From Euptelea pleiosperma (lineage: Eukaryota > Streptophyta > Magnoliopsida > Ranunculales > Eupteleaceae): DNA of 64,000 nt. Position numbers and translations under genes: made by a program. Shown here piece after piece: positions 12,294 to 22,411 of the stretch. A model generated the notes under the pieces. It ran no database searches and was not told the origin of the DNA. It worked only from the letters and a program-made list of their open reading frames with translations. The stretch spans positions 16,678,688 to 16,742,687 of the forward strand of contig CM068548.1 of assembly GCA_035048495.1 (NCBI GenBank), in the 5' to 3' direction. Position 1 is the stretch's first letter. Each line of letters starts with the position of its first letter.

Positions 12294-13004
12294 GGTAGTG
12301 CGGACTACACTAAACTACTTTTCTCACCTCACTCACCCTGAGGTGAGTGAAGTGCCCTACTTCTATCTCACGGGTAGTGGTAGTGTAGCTGGGCTATTGA
12401 TCCTGGTGAAGGAGGCTGCGCCGGGCAAGGGGTGATAGAATAGCAAGCAGGGTGACTTCCGCAAGCAAAGGAAAAGACCCTTCCGGTTAGATCTGTAGCG
12501 CAGTAGCCAACCGCCTATTCTAGTAACGTAACGTACTGGCATTCAAGCAAACGCAAGCATGAGGCTGCGCCGCAAGGAACCCAGAGCCTATGAGTGAGGT
12601 ACTGACCCCAAAACACAAGTCAAAAATAGCAGAAGAGCCCTGCCCCTGTTTATAGGAGTGGGACTGCTCCCTCCACCTTAACCTTAAAAATTCCTCTGCC
12701 CCAGCGTAGAAAATGGAAGTGCGCTCCTGCGCACTGGAGTTTTCAGAGCTGGTCGGTGCAACGCCTATAATGAATAGGAATTTGCCATTGACTGAACATG
12801 TTCCTTGTCGATTTTCCTTTTCCACAGATCCACAGCCAATGAATTGTTATTATCTCCTAGGGCTCGGATTCGCCCCGATCAGCATGAAACTTGACTACAC
12901 GGATTCGGTTCGGTCGCAAGAGCGAAGCCACGACCACCGTTTCATCAAAAGCGTGACGCACGACGTAGTGGAGGAGTCGATGGCCCTTTAAGGAAATAGA
13001 TGTG
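12294..13004. other. Gene-free spacer, possibly of mitochondrial origin
   Basis: Right-hand remainder of the tract cut by solo LTRs A and B. A 92-codon ORF (12713-12991) resembles nothing I know. It contains the hairpin AGTGCGC-TCCT-GCGCACT (12718-12735), which recurs inverted near 23430. Confidence 0.35.
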
Positions 13005-13190
13005 ATCCACAGTTCTCCAGTCCTTGACAGGCCGGGTCAGACTCAACCCAAAGAAGTGTGTATTTGAGCTTTTGTTTAGCTCTATAGTCTAACGAAGGAG
13101 TATAGAGGTAGATCCAGATCAAGTCAAAGCCATTTCTAATGTTGATTCTTTGCGATGGAGAAAGAAGTCTTAAAGGCCTCCCTCACCTCT
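13005..13190 (+). pseudogene. Decayed Ty3/gypsy reverse transcriptase fragment
   Basis: A short plus-strand translation shows the RT thumb-region signature RLNPKKCVFEL, then after stops IEVDPDQVKAIS, both typical of chromovirus-type gypsy RT. Reading frames are broken by stops and nothing else of the element is attached. It is a relic of a different lineage from the Athila copies. Confidence 0.75.
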
Positions 13191-13397
13191 CGATCCTTAA
13201 CTATCTTTCTCCATGAAGTGAGGCCAATATATCAGACCAATCATCAAGCTCAGTACGACTAGCATAAGTACGACTATGAGTTTGGTTGGTAGGGCATGGT
13301 TGGTTCCGAGCTACCGGCAACACTGGCTTCAGCATAACTTTCGCTTGACATCTATGCCAGAGCAAGGTGAATCAAGATGTTTGAAGTGTAGTGTAGC

Positions 13398-14345
13398 TCA
13401 AGATAAAAGTATCAGTTTAGTCATACAATTAATATTTGTATGCTTGATAAAGTTCTTTGGCCATACAGTAAAACCACCCTGTCCTACTTCGCCGAGCGTG
13501 GTCACGTCCATGTGATCTACGCACAAAGGGATATCCGACAATAGAATCTTGATAACCTCAACCCTGGCCATGTCTTCAGTGATGGGTCTCCCAACTCTGG
13601 CCATGGACTCCTCATACGCAAATGCTACTCCTACAACGCGTTTTTTCCAATCCAGCAATTCACACTCTATCTTCCTGACAGATGCTATAAGAGGTGTGTG
13701 TGGATCTATAGAGAAGTCTATAGTCTGCTTTGTTGTTGAAGGAGTCGGTTGAGGTGCAAGTCTAGGGGTCGACATTCCTGAAGTCTGTACCATACCCTAT
13801 AGTACCGATTGATGGCAACAATCAACAATTTAGAAATTCCAATGCTTCATGAAGTATATTGATACATCATTTCAATCTAATGGTCTACATGTACATACCA
13901 TTAGCGTTTGAAGCATCCGTTCGAAGTTATCCATCTTAGACTTTAGCTCCGTCATGTCGTTCGATTGTGAACCTAACTTCTCTTCCTTCTCTCTTAATTA
14001 TGCACGGACTGGAATTGACGACTGGATTTGTGTCCTAGAAACAGTGGATCCAACACCACGGACACAACCCCTTGTATCCTTCCCAAACACTTGAGACACC
14101 GGATCACCTAGAATGTCCTCGGCAGAACCAGAACCACTAGCTTCACTTTGGGTTTCTACAATTTTCATGATCTTGTCCTGCATCATTATACTTGTTTAAG
14201 AATTAAATTTTGAAACATATACAATGAAGTTTGACTATGAACCCACTAGAGCCATCCTTCTTGGTGTGGGACTGTATCCATAAATCAGTCCTCGTTATGG
14301 GTTTGTCACACTTCGAGGCAGTCTGCTTCTGAATTGATGAAAAAT
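13398..14345 (-). pseudogene. CACTA (En/Spm-like) transposase, C-terminal remnant
   Basis: Minus-strand pieces read as the C-terminal part of plant En/Spm-type transposase ORFs. One segment near 14200-14340 has LWIQSHTKKDGS. A 62-codon segment (13998-14186) carries the acidic linker and RGCVRGVGSTVSR. The 131-codon segment (13398-13793) ends in GQGGFTVWPKNFI, the characteristic tail of these proteins. Frames are interrupted. The catalytic middle is missing between this block and the N-terminal block to the right. Confidence 0.75.
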
Positions 14346-14470
14346 TTCTCAATGGAGTGAAAAGAATGCAATTACAAAAAAATTATCGAAAGTGAAACCC
14401 TTCTTCGTATGGGATTTAATTAACTAACAATACTTACCATGGTGTGCTCTCCATTCTCGCACTCCCATGC

Positions 14471-15144
14471 CTACCAGTAGTATGATAGACTATAATATTT
14501 TTCTAGTAATGTGTTTTCTTCTGGTAACAACTTCTTAATCAACTGAAGGAGCTCACTGAAACTATTGTCTGACCAACCATGTCGTACCTTTAGGTTGTAC
14601 AAGTCAACAATAACTGACAATTTTGTGAGTTTTCTTAGACATGAAGGGTATAAAGGTTGTTTTGCGTCATCAAGTAATAAACTATATTTATTCTCTTCGT
14701 TCACTAAATGACCATGGAAATCTGAAGTCCTTCATATACATCTTCATTTCTTTCGATATCTTCCATAAATGCATCAGCTTGTTCACCAGTTCTTCCAAAT
14801 GCATCGTTCACAAGTTCATCCATCCTTGGATTGATCGTTATTTCGTTTTCAGCAACAAATTCAGTTGTACTTGATGGTTGTGCAACGCTTGACGATTTTA
14901 TTTCTCCATGAAAATACCATGTGGTATACAATCGATTGATACCATTTTCAAACAAATGTTCTAAAATCATGCGGAGGCTGACCATCCCTTTCCCGTTTCG
15001 ACATTTGGTGCATGGACAAGAAAACTTCTTATGACCATCACAATTTTCCATAGTAAACTCTAAAAAAGAAGCAACTCCCTTAGCATACTCCGCCGTGGTC
15101 CGATCGTCTAGCGTCATCCATCCTTTACTGGTTGATGACGCCAT
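14471..15144 (-). pseudogene. CACTA transposase (TNPD type), N-terminal remnant
   Basis: The ATG at 15144 opens an ORF whose product has the plant transposase-associated domain: WMTLDDRTTAEYAKGVASFL, then CPCTKCRNGKG (the Cys-rich core) and YTTWYFHGE. An overlapping frame (14471-14704) continues with LLDDAKQPLYPSC and LKVRHGWSDNSF, the start of the transposase proper. The DDE core that should follow is absent: the next recognisable piece is the protein's C-terminal part. This is a deletion derivative, so it is not expected to make active transposase. Confidence 0.85.
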
Positions 15145-15189
15145 ATAGTACAATAGAACATACAATGTTTTGCATTTGTTTAGTTTCAA

Positions 15190-17232
15190 TTTGAGTACCT
15201 ACATTCAATTGTTGCTAGGTCAACCCTAACCCATTCAAGAATTGATTTTGCTATGTGCTGATTGTATACTTGAATTATATGTACTTCTTCAAAATCCGGC
15301 AGCATCTACCCGCATTTCCCCAAATATACATATATTTTTTGTTAATTTTCATGCCAATCAAACTATCGAAAATAGTCAAGGCATAAAAAATTATAAAAAT
15401 AGTATATCCGGGAAAAAACGGCGAAATGTTATCAAATTTTGAACCAGTACGTACAATCCATGTATATAAACAACACATAGCAAATATCAATTCCTGAACT
15501 GTCCACTCTGGACAATTTAAGGATCATTATTTGTAAGAAGCCTATCATGCTTGCAAGACACGGACATGTGTACAGAGAGATTACTATAACCAGCTTATAT
15601 CTCTTCAATACATGAACATCCCACTTCCTGAGCAAGATAAACAACATAACAAATAATAGTCCTCAAATGGGCAACTTATATTATCTAAAGGATGGGTAAT
15701 TAGGTCTCTAGAAAATTACCCGAAGATATGCACAACCTAAAGTCAATCTAAGCCATGTAACATAGACCACAAGGACCCTTCATTCACTATACCATGGGTA
15801 TAGCAGAGCGAGGTCAGGGATGTTACAGGTTGGTGAATAATATAATTATTACTTGAATATAAATTAAGACAGAGGAATCATCTAGAAAGAAATTAAAAAC
15901 CCTAAATTCTACTAAACAAGATATAAACGAAGAGAGAACTAAACCCTAAACGAGCAAACATAAAGCTACAATGCTAGATATGACTGATAACAAAAGAAAA
16001 TTTATTAAAGAAAGATGAAAAAATACAAGGGAAGCAAAAAATTATTACATATGCCTAACATTTAACATTTCCATACATTAATTTGCTAAAACATATCTAC
16101 TTACCATAAAATTAAGTTCTAGAAAAAGAGAACTAATTAATTCCTCTGATTCATCAATTATCTATTAAGTTAAATTATATGCATTCATTTTTTATGGACA
16201 TGCATATGATTTCCTACATGACCACACAAAAGCTACAGCAAGTAAAGATATTTTTGCCATATAGCAAAGCTACAAAATGTTCAGAAATGCATCTAGGTTA
16301 CTCAGAAGCAAGGGAGATATGCTCTGCTAGGTAAAGGACAAGTTTGAAGTTTCTTGCACCTGTTGCAGCACCTCTGATTCACGACTAGGTTTAGAATGTA
16401 ACTAAAAATACAAACGAAAAACATGGTAATATACTGCAAGTTTGAGTAGCTAAGAAACTGCTTCTATTGGGAATGGAGATGGGAACAGAAGTACAAATAG
16501 GATCCAGGGACACCTTTAGAATTAAATAGAATCATAGTTCTGTGATAACCTTAGATTTCCAAAATCTTTGCGTATATGATGATGACACTTTGATTGTTTA
16601 CATCGTCATCATAAATATTACACTTTAATCCATCATCCGGAGAATATCATATAGGATCTAGGTGGGCAATCTGAACTTTGTCTCAAGTAGGCATAATGGC
16701 ACTAATTAAAGACATCACTTTGTACCATTCTGACATACTTTGTCTTGCTTTTCCTTTCCTTCCCAAGCATTAAATGCTTTAAGAATTAACCAAGCATTAA
16801 ATTCCATTTATGCATGCATTGTACGGTTCGAAGGATAAAAAATCTTGAGCACAACATTTAAAGGGGTTCCTATAGAGATGAGCAAGGAACCAGCAACATC
16901 ACATTTTAAAAACACTGTACGTTAAGAGGTTTTAATGGGTGAAATTTGCTTAATATGAAGACTACAGGTGGCAACCTGAGTTATAGATTGTTTGTAGTCT
17001 CTCCAACAAGGCTCAATATATCCAATTTCAGTGTATGCTATGAAGCACATACCAACAGAGTTAGCCTAGTGCTTACAAAATAAATTAATAAAACAAATAG
17101 AGTTGGACATGAAAAAGACTGGGCCTTGTTGCAGTCTGTGATAAAGGAAACCTTTTCATTAGCAATACAATAGGTACTCCCATAATAGATTAACAATATA
17201 GCAAGTGTTCCTCTATGGACTAACATATATAC

Positions 17233-17295
<63 letters not shown>

Positions 17296-17413
17296 TTACT
17301 CCTACAAGTTCTATTGCTCATCTTAATTTCGTTGGCAAGTATAGAACATTATAACTAACAACATTTTTATGTTTGGATCATTAAGAAAATCATTTAGTGT
17401 ACATAGTATATAC

Positions 17414-17451
<38 letters not shown>

Positions 17452-19560
17452 TTACTCCTACAAGTTCTATTGCTCATCTTCATTTCGTTGGCAAGTATAG
17501 AACATTATAACTAACAACATTTTTATGTTTGGATCATTAAGAAAATCATTTAGTGTACATAGTATATACATTTATTTCACTTCCTAGGTATTGGACCTAG
17601 AATTCCATGCACTTCCTCTATTTTTTTTTATTTATTTTATTCACCTGTCTGTTTGTCAATAGTTATAAAAATGATGAACTAATGCGAATATATATAATAT
17701 CATACCTGAAGAAGCTAATTAAGCTTCAAAAAGTAAGGTAAAAAACATTAAGTATTTAGACATAGTCAAACCCTTCAACCAAACTTCCACTAAGTCTTAC
17801 ACTAAGGAAGTAGACATGTGGTAAAAGGAAATACTAACTCCTTCCTGCCTATAAACAAGACAATGAAAGAAAAACAAACTTTTACGGGAAACTGGAAAAA
17901 CACACAAGTAGCATATCATGCAAAGTCAAGCATCATCCAAATTCTTTTCATAAGTAGCAACATTCTCTTTTACCTAACTCTACTAAAGGACATCCTTTTG
18001 AATTGACATTATATTACAACTACATTAGAAGCCAAACCATTTTGAGCAAATCTAGGGCAAATCTCTTTTGTGAACAATTACAAAGTTTCACATTATTGAG
18101 GGAAAAATGAAATATTAAAGATCCAGATTGATGTACCCTAAAACCCCATGTCTTAAGCCATCCAAACAATCACAACAAGAAACCTCTAGCAATGAGCAGA
18201 GTTGCAATATGGCTCAATATTGTAATTATCATAAAAGCTATGTTCAAGTTCTTCCTCTTCTCTAGGAAAGAACTTGAGGATTTCATTATGCAATTACAAT
18301 ATAAGCATATGATAGGAATATAGCATACCTCTCCAATGATATGACAATTAAAGTCAGCAAGTATTATTCATACATCGAAAGAACATATGGAAGAAACAGT
18401 GATAAACATTTCTATAACAAATATAAACCAAGGTTTTATAGAAGAGGGACACTTCAGTAATAGGAAAAGAAAAACCATTAAATAACCAATTAATGGGCAT
18501 GTAAGGGTACAATATTAAGGCATATGGAAGAAAAATTAAGAAACATGGATACAACGTTTTTAACTGCTATGGTTTTGTGATACAGAATCATGCATCTTGA
18601 CAAAACTTGGAATCAAATTAGCACCTTACCGAATTTGCCAGTTAACCACAATAATGAACTTTGGAGACCCAAGTTACACACATAGAAAAGAAATAAAACT
18701 ATAAAATGCAACAAAAATCGGCTTGAGGTATTTGCTTCCCTACAAACTCAACTAACCCAGAAGATAAAGGTTTCAATAACCTCAACAACTTCTTAAACAT
18801 TAAGTAAAATGGATAAAAGAAAAGCTAGAGCTCAACAGCTCCTCAAACATCAACCTTGTTTTCCCTAACCTAGTGAATGACTTTCAAAGTGATTTGACAA
18901 ATCTGGTAGCTACAGAATTATTTGATAGAACCAAACTAAAAAACAGTAAGTAGAAATAAGATAGGATATGGTCAAGAAGGACAAAATAAAGACCTCAATA
19001 ATGGAAGAAATTTGTGAGGTATAAAAACTATGTTAGATATCTACGATCAAATCAGCAAATTAAAATAGATTTGCGAGCTATAGAAACTATGTTAATCACA
19101 TCTAATCCACCAAAATCTCCTGGAAACCAACTCTAATATCTGAATCGATACAGATCAAGCACAAAAGTCATTAAAAATTCATGGAAAATCAGATATACAA
19201 AACCACTACAATAGAAAACAAAACCCTACCAAAGAAAATAGAAAAAGGTAAGAAGAATACTAGAAAATCCACCAACGAAGCAAACAAAATGAAGCCCTAA
19301 TTGAAACAACAAACTCCAATGCAACAGATGCTAACCTCTTCTTGACGTAATCTGCAACATTCTAATCTTAGACCCAAAATCCCACCTTTAATCTTATCCT
19401 CAAATCACAGACCAATGTAAACCTTTGGATCTGAGCACACAAAGTAATATATGCTTGATTCCCACGGTTAATGCTTGATTCACCCTCTTTAGGGTCTATT
19501 GGTGCATGAATTTCTAGCCGTGACATTCAAGCATTGTTACCCCCCAAATCCCAACTTTAA
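15190..19560. other. AT-rich stretch without recognisable genes
   Basis: No convincing coding region. It holds two (TA)n runs with a tandem duplication at 17222-17571. It lies between the CACTA N-terminal block and a CACTA-type terminus at 20265, so it may be the untranslated 5' part of that element or later insertions into it. Confidence 0.5.
17222..17571. repeat. TA microsatellites with a 156-bp tandem duplication
   Basis: A (TA)n run at about 17222-17292 is followed by GATTTACTCCTACAAG...AGTATATACA (17293 on). The same block then repeats from 17449 after a second (TA)n run (about 17416-17447). The two copies are nearly identical, so the duplication is recent or maintained. Confidence 0.9.
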
Positions 19561-19575
19561 TCTTTGACCCTAATC

Positions 19576-19908
19576 TCAGACCACTGTCAAAACACTAACA
19601 AAAGATTTCCACTGAGACAAAGACAATACCTGAGAGGAAGAATCGAACGACTGTTGTGGGGTGGCTGAGCTTGAACAACGAGTGTAGCATAATGTCAACA
19701 ACAATATATAGCATGGAGCGGTGACAATGGCAACACAGAGAGGAGAGATTAGGGTTCGTCGTTTTTGGATGGTAGTAGTGAGGAGGATTGAGAGAAATCT
19801 AAGGGAGGGACGTTGATGCTTCGGGTAGGGGTGGTGAGGGGAGAATGCAGGGTTAGGGTTTTTCAAGGTTTTTGAGAACAAGAGGGGAGAGATCGATAAA
19901 TGAAGCAT
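19576..19908 (-). CDS. Unrecognised 110-codon ORF, possible captured gene exon
   Basis: This minus-strand ORF has an uneven composition (Ser/Leu/Pro-rich N-terminus and a hydrophobic middle near residues 60-75), as in some organelle or signal-peptide-like leaders. I cannot name it. It lies inside the possible CACTA 5' region, where captured gene fragments are common. It could also be a chance ORF; no supporting splice or downstream exon was identified. Confidence 0.2.
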   Translation of the reverse strand: MLHLSISPLLFSKTLKNPNPAFSPHHPYPKHQRPSLRFLSILLTTTIQKRRTLISPLCVAIVTAPCYILLLTLCYTRCSSSATPQQSFDSSSQVLSLSQWKSFVSVLTVV

Positions 19909-19989
19909 AAGAGATAAAAGATGAATAAGGGTAATAAAAGGTATATTAGCGCAGGAAATGTTTGCACCATTTTTTTTTACTTTTACTTA

Positions 19990-20265
19990 CTCATTCGAAA
20001 TGGTTTCAAACCGTTGTCCACAAATGTATCACAATTTCAATGTAGTTTTGAACTGTTTCTAAGATTAAGAAACGGTTCCTGTGATATTTTAAAACGGATA
20101 AGAATCATGTCAAAAACCAACATATGTACGAACTTTGTACATGAATTATTGAAATGGTTATAAATGTTTGAAACGGTTTTGAACCGTTGTCAAATTGTGG
20201 AAGAGCTCAAAACCATTGCAAAGTCAAAAAATTGGATGTTGCAAATTAAGCTTTTTGTTGTAGTG
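19990..20265 (-). mobile_element. CACTA-type terminus with subterminal repeats
   Basis: The right edge ends in TTTTTGTTGTAGTG, that is CACTACAACAAAAA on the minus strand, a classic plant CACTA terminal inverted repeat. Just inside are repeats of AACGGTTTTGAACCGTT and variants (about 19998, 20171), as expected for CACTA subterminal repeats. The partner end was not found to the left. It may be the 5' end of the element encoding the transposase remnants at 13398-15144, which lie on the same strand. Confidence 0.6.
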
Positions 20266-20639
20266 GTCACGGGTTTTATCCTTGCCAAGAATTCAAATGC
20301 TTTTCCTTCAAATGATCAAAATTTTAGATAGGTGAAATCTTCTATTTTGAAGAATTAGGGTGATGATCTTGCTAAAACAAAAGTAAAAAAATAGGAGTCT
20401 AATATCCACCAAACAAGGGACCAAAATGCCCTATTGTCCATTCATTGATTTAGGTGTAGGCTAAAAATTAAGATGCATGCATAACATTGTTTTTGATATT
20501 TTTTTTATAAGTTCACATGGATTGGTATAAAATTTACTAGAAAATGGCCAGCTTCATATCCAAAATAGTAATAACATTCTTAACACCTCTTAAACGATTT
20601 TTGTAGGATAAATCATATTGCATCATTTGTTCTTTTTCG

Positions 20640-20935
20640 GCAATGTTGATTGTCTATTTTATGCAAATTTAGCAACGATTTTGGACCGTTGAAAATTTAA
20701 TAGCAACTGCAATCTTAGCATCAGTTTTGAACCATTGCACATTTAGCAACGGTTTTGGTCCACTAGTATCGGTTTTGAACCATTGCAATTTTAGCAACGG
20801 TTTTGAACCGTTCCAATTTTAGCAACTTTTGGACTATTGCAAATTTAACAGCGTTTTGGGAGCGTTGCAAATGGACAAGTTTAAACAATTACAAATGTTT
20901 GCTGTTGTAATCGTTCGAAACGATTTAAAACTGCC
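20640..20935. repeat. Second cluster of CACTA-like subterminal repeats
   Basis: At least six variants of AGCAACGGTTTTGAACCGTTGC occur in direct order, alternating with GCAAATTTAAC-like spacers. They lie outside the terminus at 20265, so they belong to a second related element or to a nested end. No clear CACTA terminus is visible at their right border. Confidence 0.6.
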
Positions 20936-21529
20936 TTCAAAGAATTTGATTACTCGAAATAATAGACACTCGCTCTCCTATGGTTTCCAAGCAACAAACT
21001 ATCCTAGGGCAATCTTTTGAGGTGTGTTTCTGTATTTAGGAAATTTGTCAACTCCATGTGAAATTGATCTCTCTTTCATTTTTTAATCTTCAATGTCCTC
21101 ATTAGATACATTATTATTCCTTTGGAATTGATTTTTTTTAATCTTTCACGCCTCATATCAAGCGTAAACATTTGTAACTGTTCCATTTGTTGCGCTAGAC
21201 CCATCAAAATATCAACTTGTTGACTTTGGGACACATGCACACCAAAGTGTTTGATGAAATACTAACCCCAAAACGTATAAAACAAAGTACAAGAAGCCAT
21301 GAGAAGATTTGACTTAGCAGAGCCGCAAACACATTGTGTAACGAGGATGATCTTAGTCAACACCCCCAATTAGGATGAAGCACATTGAGACTGAGAGAAT
21401 CATCAATCTTTAGAGACTGGATCGATGAGATCCGTCTGCGGGATTCCTCATCAGTAAGGAACCCAGGAGTAGGTAAGGAGTGTTGATAATCTAAAGACTC
21501 TTATATCTAGTCAAATGATGTGACAATGG

Positions 21530-22411
21530 AACCAACCGGATAGAAATAAGCCCTAGAGATCTTACCGACCTGTGGGCACGCCACGGGGTCTCCTTTGCAG
21601 TAGGGAGGGGTATTCTTCATGGCTTTGGGCCCAATTCCTACTAAGTGAGATTTCGCTCCCTACCCGCATTCAAACCGTATTTGTGCAACATAGGTTAGAT
21701 CGCAGTGGGTTGAGGTTTAAAAATTATTTTAGAAGGTTACCCACTTTTTAAGGTTTCAAGAAACATGCAATTTATTTTAGGCATGTATTTGAATTACTTC
21801 CAAATTAGGGTTTGAATCCGAATTTAGAAATTCCTGAATTAGGGTTCGAAAATTACTAATTTCGAATCATTCCAATTTTGGAAACCTTCCAAATTTGTAA
21901 AATTATGAAATCCCGATCAAATTGAAAATTTTCAAAAATAAGAATTCTGTTATTTCCTATGTCAAGGTTTTCCAAATTTGAAGAATCTCAAAGAGTAAAA
22001 TTCTCTAAAAATAGGATCTACTAAAATCGAAAACCTTAATTGTTAGAATTCAAAATTTTGGAAAGTTTCCAAAATGCAAAAATATCCTAGAATATGTGAT
22101 CTACCTAAAATAACAGAAAATAAAATCTAACCTAATTTTTTTTTGTTATTTATGGAAAACACTTAATCAAGGATTTCTAAAAAAAACCTAAAACAACGTG
22201 TAACAATTATTCAAAAATACGTAAACTGTTACAAAGTTGCACTCTGCCGTCCGAGGCATAAAAATATAAAGAATAACTGCTAAAAATATCATAATTTAAA
22301 ATGAAAATTTACCAAAACGCTGGATCTTCCCGATGTAGCAGCTTTCCTATTACGTCATTCCGCATTCCTTTTCGCACTCCCATACACCCGAGTGGCAATG
22401 ACGCCATTTTT
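21530..22411 (-). mobile_element. Old Athila-like 5' leader with primer-binding site
   Basis: This block is a diverged copy, in the same orientation, of the leader of the outer element at 60500-61421. It shares the segment around CACGGGGTCTCC, GGAGGGGTATTC and TTTCGCTCCCTACCC, then a TTTCGCACTCCCATACACCCG stretch. A primer-binding site reads TGGCGTCATTGCCACTCGGG on the minus strand (22406 to 22387), differing by a few bases from the younger copies. An LTR of a different or much older type probably starts at 22412 (TGAAATG); its far end was not found. Confidence 0.8.

Noticed and set aside
19204..20265. A small CACTA element between CACTACAATAG at 19204 and the terminus at 20265
   Set aside because: The ends match only partly and the adjoining 3-bp flanks (AAC and GTC) do not form a target duplication.
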